A DNA stretch of 58,350 nucleotides from Romeriopsis navalis LEGE 11480 (GTDB lineage Bacteria > Cyanobacteriota > Cyanobacteriia > Leptolyngbyales > Leptolyngbyaceae): assembly GCF_015207035.1 (NCBI RefSeq), contig NZ_JADEXQ010000030.1:1-58350 (forward strand), read 5' to 3'. The position numbers and the translations under genes are program-made. The notes below the pieces were generated by a model that saw only the letters and a list, made by a program, of their open reading frames with translations, was not told where the DNA came from and did not search any database. Each line of letters begins with the position of its first letter. The first letter of the stretch is position 1. Shown here piece by piece: positions 8,571 to 16,979 of this stretch.

Positions 8571-11500
8571 TTAGCTGAGTGCACCTAAGGCTTGTAGGGA
8601 TGCTTTTTGAGCTAAAGTTAGTCCAGTCGCACCCTGAATATTCATTGATTCATAAAGACGTGGTGCGCGCATTACTTGTAGACATTTGCCGGTTTGTGTA
8701 TCCCATAGTCTAACGGTTTCGTCATAACTTGCAGTTGCAAGAATTTCGCCATCGGGACTGAAGGCAACAGAGCCAATTGTATTCTTATGTCCTGTTAACG
8801 TGAAGACACAATCCAAGGTTTCTGAATCCCAAATTTTGGCTGTTTTGTCGAAACTACCGCTGGCAAAAAGGTGATTTTTAGGTGAGAAAGCGACAGTCCA
8901 GCTGGGTTTACTATGTGCCTGAAAAGTTTTGATTAATTGGTAGGTTTGCAGATTCCATACGTGTAATCGCCCTTGCGTATCGCTGCATACCATAGTGTTG
9001 CCGTCAGAGCTTAAAGCAAGTTGATAGATTTCGCCATCACCCATCGATAAGGTTCTGAGACACTCACCGGTTTGATAATCCCAAAGTTTTACAGTGGTAT
9101 CGAGGCTACTAGTGATCAGCAATTTCCCATCTGGCGTAAAGATATTGGCACAAACGAAGAACTGATGTCCTTCTAGCACTCTCGTACAAAGCCCCTTTTC
9201 CCAATCCCACAATCGCGTTGTCATATCAAAGCTACTACTGGCAAGACAAGTTCCATCGGGACTAAAAGATAGCTGCCATACCTGGTCTTTATGCGCGCTG
9301 AGGATGCGAATTTGCTGCTCCGTTTCAAAATTCCAAAGGTAAATCTTGGAGTGAGCACCAGCTACGAGAATTGGTTTGTTGGGGTGAAAACTCACAAATT
9401 GAATATCAAAGGCTGCGCCTTTGAGTATTTTGATACATTCGCCAGTGGCAATATCCCAAATTCGGACAACTCGCTCCCCCCCAGCACTTGCGAGATATTT
9501 ACCGGTGGGATGAAATGCCGTTGACCAGTTCCCTTGGGTATATCCCTTTAAAGTCTTTAAGCTGTGGCCAGAATTAATATCCCATAGGCGTACAATTTGA
9601 TCTTCGCTGCCGCATGCTAATAAGGGATGGCACGGATTAAACGCGACGCTCAAGACTCTTGCCGCAAAGTCGTGAAATGTCTTTAAACACTGTCCTGTTT
9701 GCATGCTCCAAATCCTGACCGTTTGGTCATCGCTGGCGCTGGCAATGAGTTGATCCTCAGGGCTGATCGCAACGGACCACAGGAGATTTTGGTGTCCCTT
9801 TAATGTCTGGATACATTTGTCAGTTTTGAGATCCCAAAGTTTAATTGTGCGATCAAGGCTGCCACTTACGAGGGTTTGTTGGTCGGAGCTCAATGCGAGA
9901 GTAGAGACTCCAGCTTGATGGCCTGTAAGGGTTTTAATACAATCACCCGTGGTTAAATCCCAAAATTGAATGGTACTTGCACTTGTGCTACTGCTAATCA
10001 GTTGCTGATCATTATGTGTAAATAAAACCGCACGCATCCGATTCTCTACATTATTTGGGTCCTGCAAAACACGTAAGCAATCACCAGTTTCAACATCCCA
10101 AAGGCGAATTGTAAAATCCTCACAACCACTTGCCAGCTTTTCCCCATCCGCACTCCAGGCCAACCCCCATGTTCGCTGTGTATGCCCCTGGAGTGTTTTG
10201 ATCAGGTGTCCAGTCTGAGCATTCCAAATTTTTATCAGGTAGTCATCCCCACCACTGACCAGCTTCTGACCGTCGGGGCTAAATCCGACAAACCATGTCC
10301 ATCCTTCATGGGCCGACCACGACTGCAAACGTTGACCAGTCTCAACTTGCCAGAGATGAATTTCACCGTTGGCATCACCACCAACCAGGGTATTGCCATC
10401 GGGGCTGAAGGTGACTGAACGAAGTCCGCTAAAGAATTCACTAAAAACCGATTTACTCAAATCGGTATTGGCTAAGTTGACATGATGGAGTTTTTGAGCC
10501 GGTAAATATGCCTGCCAAATTGGTAAATTAGAAAAGTCCTGGCCGGATAGATCAATCTGCAACTCACACATCATGTTGAGGAGATTCCCACCAGCATAAC
10601 CAACAGTTTCGATGGGTTGTGCACGAAGTTCGTCTAGTAGCTTTTGCAGTTGGTGTTTGAAGTTGTTGAGTTGTCCACTATCACGAATGAGTTTGTCGAG
10701 TAGTGGTTGGGAGATTAAACGGATTTGTGATTCTCTTACGAAATCCTGGGCTTGGGCTTTGATCAGCGCATAGCGACTGAGAAAACCTAATTCTTGCTGT
10801 TCAAACCCCGCATAGAACTGTGCGATCAGTCTTTCAGTCATATATTCCATAACGACTGGCTGTTGGCAGAATTGTCCCTTCTTTGCTTCGATTAGAGAGC
10901 GTCCGTGGAGTGATTCGATCGCTTCGAGTAATGTCCGCTGGGAGACTTTTGGAATAATGTCCTCATGCAGTTCGGATAAGGTTGTCCAGTCGCGGTTAAT
11001 TGCGAGCCAATACATGACTTTTTGTTCGAGTTCGGAGAGGCGCTGGAACTGTTGTTCAAGTAAGTCCCAGATGTTCCCAAAGACTAAAACACCTTGATTG
11101 AGGAATTCTGAAATGTCTCCAGAGAATAGATTACGGATTGTCGCACTGACAATATTTAGTGCCAGCGGGTTACCAGAGTAATGTTCGATCAGGCTCGGAG
11201 CATGCCGTGCTAAATCAACTAAGCCCTTTCCCTGAAGGAGCTTTTGGCCTGTGTTTGCTGGCAGTCCGTTGAGCAAGAGAGAGCGTACAGTTGTGCTGTT
11301 TCCCTCACGGGTTTGTAGCCCGATCGGTTGTTCACGACTGGTAAGGATTAAGCTGCTCTGATGTGCTTCATTGGCAATACTTCGCAGCATTTGGCCGTAT
11401 CCTTCGTATCCCAGGCGATAGTTGCCGCTGTGATCTCCGCTTTGCAGAATTGACTCCGCGTTATCGAGAATTAACAGACAGCGATGTTGACGCAGGTTAG

Positions 11501-12176
11501 TGATTAAAGCGGCAATCTGTGCATCGATATTTGGTGGGAGGTTCGCTGTTTGTTGGTCCGTGAGAAAAAGCAACAGATCCCGTAATAAATCCGCAAATGG
11601 GGGGGCATTGCGTAGCGATCGCCAAAAGACAGATTCAAATTCTCCTTGCAGATTTTGGGCGACTTGGGCTGTGAGCGCAGTTTTGCCAATGCCGCCCATT
11701 CCGACAATAGTAATAAGTTTACAGTTATCTTGAGTAATCCAATTCTCTACGGTTGTAAACTCCTCAGTCCGACCATAAATGCTCGGTAGTTCGATTACTT
11801 CTCCCCAGTCTTGGCGCCGTAGTGGGTTAATGCGCTTTGGTGTAGGTTGGATTTTCTGGGTGTTTACTGGTGTCTCGGTTTGAGTGGCCAGTAGCGGTTG
11901 CTTAGAGGTGCTGCTTTGATCGAATCGGTTAGCATATCGTCGTAAAGTTGAACGGAAGCTGGATTTGCTGACTGGCTCCCCGAGCGCTTCGGAGAGCATG
12001 CGCCAGATTTGTTGTCCTACATGTCTGATGTAGCAAGGTTCATAACCTGTTATGTCGGCGATTTGCGAGTAAGACTTACCGTCCCAGGCATGACAGAGTA
12101 TGAGTTCCTGTAGATCTGTCAAATTAACAGGCGAAATGCTGGCCTCAATGAGACCAAGAGCTTTCTCAATGTCCAT
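8571..12176 (-). CDS. STAND NTPase: HTH, NB-ARC and 14 WD40 repeats
   Basis: This 1201-residue protein has three parts. Residues 1-85 form a helix-turn-helix-like domain (L-I-L-C-H-A-W-D-G-K-S-Y-S-Q-I-A-D-I-T-G) of the kind found at the N-terminus of cyanobacterial vMAP-like proteins. Residues about 135-430 are an NB-ARC ATPase with Walker A G-M-G-G-I-G-K-T at 159-166 and Walker B L-L-I-L-D-N-A. From about residue 585 I count fourteen WD40 units, enough for two seven-bladed propellers. STAND proteins are usually closed sensors that oligomerise on ligand binding. There is no catalytic effector domain, so a separate effector or DNA binding would be needed. It is divergent from the amidase island. 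Confidence 0.9.
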   Translation of the reverse strand: MDIEKALGLIEASISPVNLTDLQELILCHAWDGKSYSQIADITGYEPCYIRHVGQQIWRMLSEALGEPVSKSSFRSTLRRYANRFDQSSTSKQPLLATQTETPVNTQKIQPTPKRINPLRRQDWGEVIELPSIYGRTEEFTTVENWITQDNCKLITIVGMGGIGKTALTAQVAQNLQGEFESVFWRSLRNAPPFADLLRDLLLFLTDQQTANLPPNIDAQIAALITNLRQHRCLLILDNAESILQSGDHSGNYRLGYEGYGQMLRSIANEAHQSSLILTSREQPIGLQTREGNSTTVRSLLLNGLPANTGQKLLQGKGLVDLARHAPSLIEHYSGNPLALNIVSATIRNLFSGDISEFLNQGVLVFGNIWDLLEQQFQRLSELEQKVMYWLAINRDWTTLSELHEDIIPKVSQRTLLEAIESLHGRSLIEAKKGQFCQQPVVMEYMTERLIAQFYAGFEQQELGFLSRYALIKAQAQDFVRESQIRLISQPLLDKLIRDSGQLNNFKHQLQKLLDELRAQPIETVGYAGGNLLNMMCELQIDLSGQDFSNLPIWQAYLPAQKLHHVNLANTDLSKSVFSEFFSGLRSVTFSPDGNTLVGGDANGEIHLWQVETGQRLQSWSAHEGWTWFVGFSPDGQKLVSGGDDYLIKIWNAQTGHLIKTLQGHTQRTWGLAWSADGEKLASGCEDFTIRLWDVETGDCLRVLQDPNNVENRMRAVLFTHNDQQLISSSTSASTIQFWDLTTGDCIKTLTGHQAGVSTLALSSDQQTLVSGSLDRTIKLWDLKTDKCIQTLKGHQNLLWSVAISPEDQLIASASDDQTVRIWSMQTGQCLKTFHDFAARVLSVAFNPCHPLLACGSEDQIVRLWDINSGHSLKTLKGYTQGNWSTAFHPTGKYLASAGGERVVRIWDIATGECIKILKGAAFDIQFVSFHPNKPILVAGAHSKIYLWNFETEQQIRILSAHKDQVWQLSFSPDGTCLASSSFDMTTRLWDWEKGLCTRVLEGHQFFVCANIFTPDGKLLITSSLDTTVKLWDYQTGECLRTLSMGDGEIYQLALSSDGNTMVCSDTQGRLHVWNLQTYQLIKTFQAHSKPSWTVAFSPKNHLFASGSFDKTAKIWDSETLDCVFTLTGHKNTIGSVAFSPDGEILATASYDETVRLWDTQTGKCLQVMRAPRLYESMNIQGATGLTLAQKASLQALGALS

Positions 12177-12215
12177 AAGCTAGAGCACTTAACTTATTTT
12201 AGGTGTGAATATATC

Positions 12216-12245
12216 TCTATAGTTGTGCCTGAAGTTGCATGGCAA
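12216..12245 (-). promoter_or_regulatory. Possible promoter of the STAND gene
   Basis: On the minus strand TTGCCA (12240-12245) and TATAGA (12216-12221) are separated by 18 bp and lie about 40-70 bp upstream of the ATG. The match to a sigma-70 promoter is moderate. One AGCACA-type repeat overlaps the -35 element. Confidence 0.35.
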
Positions 12246-12312
12246 AGCACAAAATTAGCACTTTTTAACAATGTGATTATCTAGGGAAAGCACAATTCAG
12301 CACAATTTAGCA
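12244..12312. promoter_or_regulatory. AGCACAA/TTAGCA direct repeats upstream of the STAND gene
   Basis: Units AAAGCACAAAATTAGCAC (12244-12261) and AAAGCACAATTCAGCAC (12287 onward), continuing as AGCACAATTTAGCA to 12312, give three AGCACAA elements at 12246, 12289 and 12299. They cover and lie upstream of the likely -35 region. This looks like an operator array. The HTH at the N-terminus of the STAND protein makes autoregulation possible, which is inference. Confidence 0.45.
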
Positions 12313-12625
12313 TAGCGACAAGCATCGTCTTAATTTTATTCTACTGATGGAATAGCTCAATCAAACCCATCTGTATGTGGTGACATTGCTCCGGCACTAC
12401 CACACCAGGAGGATGTAAAAAAGCCTCAAAGTTCCGCTATACGTATGTTCTGGAGGAGACTAAGCGTTGTCTAAAATGATTAACCTGAAGTGGTTTCAGA
12501 GGTTTGTTGCCCCTTTGATGATGTCTAACCACGTATAGCAATGTGAAACTCCTCGGCAAACCTAGCCTGCAGAATCCGAGGTTAAGCCTGTTTAGGATTT
12601 AACCGTCTCAAACCCGATCTCTATA

Positions 12626-12637
12626 AGCACATGTGCT
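12626..12637. promoter_or_regulatory. Perfect palindrome AGCACATGTGCT upstream of the lipoprotein gene
   Basis: A 12-bp perfect dyad lies 61 bp before the ATG at 12698. Its half-site AGCACA is the same hexamer that is repeated in front of the STAND gene. A shared regulator for both sides of the intergenic region is a reasonable inference. Confidence 0.4.
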
Positions 12638-12697
12638 GTGTGAGAAATTGTGATGTGATACTTCATTAGTTCACAGTAGGAATGTTCGTTTTGAAGG

Positions 12698-13615
12698 ATG
12701 TTAATAGTGGGAAATCGAAATAAGGTTAGTTCAGTTATTTTTCTGCTCCTAATTACACTTCCCGTATTAGGTTGCACGCGTGGAAAAGCAAATGCTCTAG
12801 TGCTGGCTGCAAGATCCTTCGAAGTGAATTCGCTGCAAACGATTAATGCTTACGATCAGCTCTTTAGAGAATATAAATCACTCAAAAGAGATACGGAAGA
12901 TGAAGTCTTTCGGAAGTCTTCTAGCGCAATTAGAGAATCCGCGACTAATGAAAAAACCTCGGATTTAAAAAAGAGACTGATTCAAGCTTTAAGTAATAGA
13001 GCCTATGAAATGAAAGCCGGAGAATTTGAAAAAGAATTTGATGATATACGATTAGTATATACCTCTATACGAGATACTTATTCCTCCTTGCCTGATGGGA
13101 GTATTCTTGGTGCTAGATATGTAGTTTGTGGTCGAGGTGTGGTGGCTAAGGCCACTAATCAACTTATTAACTTTGCAAAGCGGCTAGATTCTAGGCCACT
13201 GTATCCTCTATCACTGCAGAAAAAAGTCGCTGAATATAAGAATGCCGTTGTGCAAGATAAAGAGGCGGAAGCAAGGTTGCTGTTTAAAGACATTGCTGCA
13301 TCTATTGCTAGCTATGACAAAAAGCATGAAGAACTGATGCAGTTGACTGTAATAGCCGTGGAAGATGGTGCGAGATTATATGAGTTATTGGAGAATTATA
13401 ATTCTGTATCTGCATCTGAAATACTAAGTTTAGTACAAGAAAATTTGAGTTTTATTGGATCTCTACAGGGTCTTGATACGGGTGCTGCAAAATTACGCTT
13501 AGAAAATATAGAAAGAAAATTTGAAAGTGAACGATATTGGCAAAGGATTAAGGATAAGCCAATCATTGAGCTATCTAAGTGCGATGTTAAGTTAGAAAAC
13601 CTAGAAGGTGCGTAA
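12698..13615 (+). CDS. Lipoprotein of unknown function, helical
   Basis: A hydrophobic signal segment (residues 10-25) ends in a lipobox L-P-V-L-G-C with Cys26, so the mature protein should be lipid-anchored. The remaining 280 residues are charged and rich in Lys, Glu and Leu, with the look of long helices, and contain three further cysteines at most. No family was recognised. The gene is AT-rich. It is the first gene of the rightward cluster; the next gene begins one base after its stop, so the two are probably one operon. Confidence 0.7.
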   Translation: MLIVGNRNKVSSVIFLLLITLPVLGCTRGKANALVLAARSFEVNSLQTINAYDQLFREYKSLKRDTEDEVFRKSSSAIRESATNEKTSDLKKRLIQALSNRAYEMKAGEFEKEFDDIRLVYTSIRDTYSSLPDGSILGARYVVCGRGVVAKATNQLINFAKRLDSRPLYPLSLQKKVAEYKNAVVQDKEAEARLLFKDIAASIASYDKKHEELMQLTVIAVEDGARLYELLENYNSVSASEILSLVQENLSFIGSLQGLDTGAAKLRLENIERKFESERYWQRIKDKPIIELSKCDVKLENLEGA

Positions 13616-13616
13616 G

Positions 13617-13943
13617 ATGCCAAATAGAAGAAACGAGAGTAATGTCGCAGAATCTCGAGATATACAAGTAGTGGATGAATCAGAAATAGCTTTGGGGCAG
13701 TTGTTTGACAAATTTGTTCAGGCTTCTCCTGGGGAGCAATGGGTTTTACAGCCAGCTATTGAAAAAGTTAGCGCAGAATTAGCTGGGGCTCGGTTTCGTC
13801 TGTTTCAAAGTGATGTTCTGGTTAAGGAAACAGATCTCGTCTTATTGAATCAAATTCGTGAAGAGATAGATAAAGCTGCGGATAATCAGACATTAATTAT
13901 GTCTGCCTTGAAATTGGCTGCTTTTTTAGGCGTATTTGCTTGA
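13617..13943 (+). CDS. Small unknown protein coupled to the lipoprotein gene
   Basis: Not recognised. The 108 residues are mostly helical, with a mildly hydrophobic C-terminal segment (S-A-L-K-L-A-A-F-L-G-V-F-A). The ATG at 13617 directly follows the stop of the upstream gene (13613-13615), suggesting translational coupling. A GTG at 13608 is a less likely start. No signal peptide or known motif is seen. Confidence 0.6.
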   Translation: MPNRRNESNVAESRDIQVVDESEIALGQLFDKFVQASPGEQWVLQPAIEKVSAELAGARFRLFQSDVLVKETDLVLLNQIREEIDKAADNQTLIMSALKLAAFLGVFA

Positions 13944-14068
13944 GGTAGAGACTTTAAAATTGCTGTATTGGAGCCAGGATCATGAATCAGAAATATAGTG
14001 AAAATGTCTTTAGGAGTGTTCTCAATTTCGTATAACCGAGATTGAATTTTATTCCTAAAGTTTTGGAA

Positions 14069-14308
14069 ATGATACTCATGCTGATTACTCATTCGAATCA
14101 GTTTTTTGGGCTTCTACTTCTGGTATTCGGAACCTTTTGCTTTGTTGATGATCCGATTAATGCTGTATCACTCTGTAAGTTCGCCCCCACTTATAAAATT
14201 TCATCATTAGATCAGGCTAAATGTTTATTGCGTCAGTCAAAGTTTTTTGGCCAAGTCGGTGAGAATTTGACTAATACCGAAACTAATGAAGAATCAGTAT
14301 CACCGTAG
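14069..14308 (+). CDS. Small putative secreted protein
   Basis: From the ATG at 14069 the protein has 79 residues, starting with a hydrophobic signal-like segment (F-F-G-L-L-L-L-V-F-G-T-F-C-F-V) and continuing with a short domain holding two cysteines (L-C-K-F-A-P-T-Y and A-K-C-L-L-R). An upstream TTG at 14042 is a weaker start. The tail of this frame overlaps the sequence that is duplicated upstream of the second amidase copy. Function unknown. Confidence 0.45.
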   Translation: MILMLITHSNQFFGLLLLVFGTFCFVDDPINAVSLCKFAPTYKISSLDQAKCLLRQSKFFGQVGENLTNTETNEESVSP

Positions 14309-15128
14309 TAAATCACTTGCGGGAGGAATCTAAATCATGGCTTGGCTTAAATTGACGAAGACTGGATTGTATTTGATGAAAAGTGGTTCTAGCTGTTATG
14401 TAAAGAAAGTCGATGTCTCCTCTTCCAATCAAAATCTATCGGAGCTTCGATTGTCTGTTCCATTGGATTGGTTTTCTGGCCGAGATATTCCTGGTTCTAT
14501 GGTGATTGATTTGGAAAGTGATGAGCCAGAAACTTGCCGAATATCTGCTACTCCTTCTGGGCCAATTGAGACGCCTTTAAGCGGCAAAGTGATTATTCTT
14601 GATCCGGGGCAGGGTGAATTGCAGGGTGGAATTAATGATCCAGGAGCTGTCAATGGAGTATTGGGGCGCAATGAACGAGATGAAGTCCGTAAACAGGCTG
14701 ATATTATTAAAGCGAGACTTGAGAAGAAGGGTACAGTCGTCAAAGTTGTTGAAAATAATACTGACAAAAGTTTGACTGAAATTGGTTCAGAAGGCCGTGG
14801 TTCTGATTGCTTTGTTTCATTGCATTTAACTGCTTTCAATCGCAAAGTTCAAGGACATCAGGTTTTTATACATACTCAAGGTACGCCGACTGATGAGAAG
14901 TTGGCTACTTTGATCAATCAAGAATTAGCTAAAGTACTACCGATTAAGGATGCAGGTGTAAAAAGAATGGGATTAGGAGTTCTAAGGGGTGTGCCATTTC
15001 CAGTTCCTGCAGTGCTGACAGAAAGCTTTTTCATTGATTCGGTTCAGGATACAGTGACTCTCGATAGCTGGAATGAATTGGCGGCAAATGCGATTGCTGA
15101 AGGAATTGAGCAGTGTTTTGCAACATAA
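14292..15128 (+). repeat. Duplication unit, copy 1 (leader plus amidase)
   Basis: The 45 bases before the start codon (from AATCAGTATCACCGTAG) and the whole 263-codon gene recur at 15887-16723 with the same length and no indels in the protein. The unit is interrupted by an unrelated amidase gene between the copies. Confidence 0.85.
14337..15128 (+). CDS. Amidase_3-type N-acetylmuramoyl-L-alanine amidase paralogue with substituted zinc ligand
   Basis: Residues 1-80 are an N-terminal domain I do not recognise, without a signal peptide. Residues 83-262 are an Amidase_3 domain, which cleaves the bond between muramic acid and the stem peptide using zinc. Expected ligands are His in D-P-G-H-G, a Glu and a His, plus a catalytic Glu. 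Here the first is Gln92 (D-P-G-Q-G, codon CAG), while Glu113, His163 and Glu229 remain; S-L-H-L-N-A has become S-L-H-L-T-A (Thr165). The paralogue at 15932 has His92 and Asn165. This copy may be inactive or a binding protein. A GGGAGG ribosome site lies 10 bases upstream of the ATG. Confidence 0.85.
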   Translation: MAWLKLTKTGLYLMKSGSSCYVKKVDVSSSNQNLSELRLSVPLDWFSGRDIPGSMVIDLESDEPETCRISATPSGPIETPLSGKVIILDPGQGELQGGINDPGAVNGVLGRNERDEVRKQADIIKARLEKKGTVVKVVENNTDKSLTEIGSEGRGSDCFVSLHLTAFNRKVQGHQVFIHTQGTPTDEKLATLINQELAKVLPIKDAGVKRMGLGVLRGVPFPVPAVLTESFFIDSVQDTVTLDSWNELAANAIAEGIEQCFAT

Positions 15129-15168
15129 GCCCAAAAGAGTGTTAGAAACTTTAATTAGGAGTTGAATT

Positions 15169-15771
15169 ATGGCAAAGTTTCAAATAGCAAATCGTGTTAC
15201 CTATGCGGATCGCCGTGGTTGGGGTGCGGATTCGAAATATCCACGTAGAGGTTATAGGGTTAATCGAAAAGATAGAGAAACGATATTCATACACCATACG
15301 GTTATTGTGGATAACGATGTGACAAAGAATCAATGGGAGACTGAAGCAGAAGTTTTCTCAAAGATGAGGCAACTGCAGATAATTCGTCAAAAAGATCTAG
15401 GTTCGGATGTGCCCTACAACTTTGTGGTTTTCCTAATGAATACTAATCCCGCATCCATTTACGTATGTGAGGGACGCGGAGAAGATCGAACAGGAGCCCA
15501 TACCCGTGGCCATAATACAAAAGGTATTGGTATTGCACTGCAAGGAAACTTCGAGCATATTTTGACTCCTCTGAGTGAATATATTCCCTTGATTTCGTTG
15601 TTCCTTGGCTGGCTAAAATTTGATCCTAATGGGCCTAATTATGGTGGTCCATATGCTCCGATGTCTAATTTAAATGAAATAAGCTATCACCAGAAAGTGA
15701 GTAACACTGCATGTCCAGGTAAACATGTGATCGAGATTATTCCCCGGCTGAAATATATCAATCCAAGATGA
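15169..15771 (+). CDS. PGRP/Amidase_2-type peptidoglycan amidase
   Basis: The 200-residue protein is a single peptidoglycan-recognition-protein/T7-lysozyme-like domain. The zinc ligands seem present: His42/43 in F-I-H-H-T, His174 in S-Y-H-Q and Cys182 in T-A-C-P-G; the eight-residue spacing of the last two matches T7 lysozyme. D-V-P-Y-N-F-V-V and H-N-T-K-G-I-G-I-A-L-Q-G-N-F are typical core strands. The N-terminal R-R-G-W-G-A-D is also PGRP-like. No signal peptide is visible. It lies 40 bp after the first amidase with AGGAG before its ATG. Confidence 0.88.
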   Translation: MAKFQIANRVTYADRRGWGADSKYPRRGYRVNRKDRETIFIHHTVIVDNDVTKNQWETEAEVFSKMRQLQIIRQKDLGSDVPYNFVVFLMNTNPASIYVCEGRGEDRTGAHTRGHNTKGIGIALQGNFEHILTPLSEYIPLISLFLGWLKFDPNGPNYGGPYAPMSNLNEISYHQKVSNTACPGKHVIEIIPRLKYINPR

Positions 15772-15886
15772 TTCTCCTATGCTCTATTTGTCTCCATCTA
15801 GTCGATAAATGGTTTTCATTTATGTTATAGATCCGGTAGGTGTAGTGGAGTTTGATTGCTATTTTCTGAGAGCTTAGGTTCTAAAT

Positions 15887-16723
15887 AATCAGTATCACCG
15901 TAGTAAATAATTTGCGAGAGGCATCTAAATTATGGCTTGGCTTAAATTGACAAAGACTGGATTGTATTTGATGAAAAGTGGTTCTATCTGTTATGTAAAG
16001 AAAGTCGATGTCTCCTCTTCCAACCAAAATCCATCGGAGCTTCGATTATCTGTTCCATTGGATTGGTTTTCTGGTCGAGATATTCCTGGTTCTATGGTGA
16101 TTGATCTGGAGAGTAATGAGCCAGAAACTTGCCCAATATCTGCTACTCCTTCCGGCCCAATCGCAATGCCTTTAAGTGGCAAAGTGATTGTGCTTGATCC
16201 AGGACATGGTGAGTTTCATGGTGGAATTAATGATCCAGGAGCTGTCAATAAAGCATTGGGACGAAATGAACGAGATGAAGTCCGTAAGCAGGCTGATATT
16301 ATTAAAGCGAAACTTGAGGCAAAAGGAGCAATTGTCAAAGTTGTTGAAAACAATACTGGCAAAAGTCTGAGTGCAATTGGTTCAGAAGGTCGTGGTTCTG
16401 ATTGCTTTATTTCATTACATTTGAATGCTTTCAATGAAGAGGTTCAACGCCATGAGGTGTTTGTGCACACTCAGGGTACACCGACTGATGAGAAACTAGC
16501 TGGTTTGATTAGCCAAGCATTAGCTAAAGTACTGCCGATTCCGGATGCGGGTGTAAAAAGAATGGGATTGGGAGTTCTACGGGGAGTTCCGCTTCCAGTT
16601 CCTGCGGTATTGACGGAAGGATTTTTCATTGATTCGGTCAAGGATACAGCAACCCTAGACAACTGGAATACATTAGCTGCAAATGCTATTGCTGAAGGAA
16701 TTGAGAATTTTCTGACGGCGTAA
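15887..16723 (+). repeat. Duplication unit, copy 2 (leader plus amidase)
   Basis: The second copy of the unit at 14292-15128, including the same 45-base leader. Divergence is moderate, with most third positions kept, so the duplication is not very recent but probably occurred in this lineage. Confidence 0.85.
15932..16723 (+). CDS. Amidase_3-type N-acetylmuramoyl-L-alanine amidase, intact active site
   Basis: 263 residues, colinear with the gene at 14337. The Amidase_3 domain has the full set of expected residues: His92 in D-P-G-H-G, Glu113 in N-E-R-D-E, His163 in S-L-H-L-N-A and Glu229 in V-L-T-E-G-F. The N-terminal 80 residues form the same unknown domain (M-A-W-L-K-L-T-K-T-G-L-Y-L-M), which could be a wall-binding, inhibitor or targeting domain. 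There is no Sec or Tat signal, so export would need lysis, a phage-like or contractile apparatus, or an unknown route. Confidence 0.88.
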   Translation: MAWLKLTKTGLYLMKSGSICYVKKVDVSSSNQNPSELRLSVPLDWFSGRDIPGSMVIDLESNEPETCPISATPSGPIAMPLSGKVIVLDPGHGEFHGGINDPGAVNKALGRNERDEVRKQADIIKAKLEAKGAIVKVVENNTGKSLSAIGSEGRGSDCFISLHLNAFNEEVQRHEVFVHTQGTPTDEKLAGLISQALAKVLPIPDAGVKRMGLGVLRGVPLPVPAVLTEGFFIDSVKDTATLDNWNTLAANAIAEGIENFLTA

Positions 16724-16851
16724 AGACCTAAGCCCTGACTGCCTGATACAAGTTATCTCAAGAATCTTATATCAAGGCTGTCTAGAGACTTCTTGAACAT
16801 CTCATATTTGCCCCCATCTACGACTGGAATCATTCATTCATCAGGACAAGC

Positions 16852-16871
16852 ATATCTTTCTTCGAAGATAT
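16852..16871. other. Short perfect hairpin between amidase genes
   Basis: ATATCTT (16852-16858) pairs with AAGATAT (16865-16871) around the loop TCTTCG. No T-run follows. It lies in the 256-bp gap between the second Amidase_3 gene and the fourth amidase gene and may mark a transcript end or processing site. Confidence 0.35.
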
Positions 16872-16979
16872 ATCAGGGCTTTCAGAAGATGTGTCAGGCA
16901 GCCAGGTCTAGTACCTTATTTACCACTTCAACTAATCCCTAAAGCTTTAGAAGTAACACCAAAAAATCTGGATTTTGAC

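Larger units (their letters stand above)
12177..12697. other. AT-rich 521-bp intergenic region between divergent units
   Basis: No gene was found. Besides the repeats and the palindrome listed separately, it holds inverted repeats GGTTAA (12580-12585) and TTAACC (12599-12604). Two purine-rich ribosome-site-like stretches (near 12409 and 12451) are not followed by a usable reading frame. It must contain the promoters of both the STAND gene and the lipoprotein/amidase cluster. Confidence 0.5.

Noticed and set aside
14292-16723. Insertion sequence or transposon explaining the duplicated segments.
   Set aside because: No transposase, terminal inverted repeats or target duplications were seen; the units are colinear gene copies.
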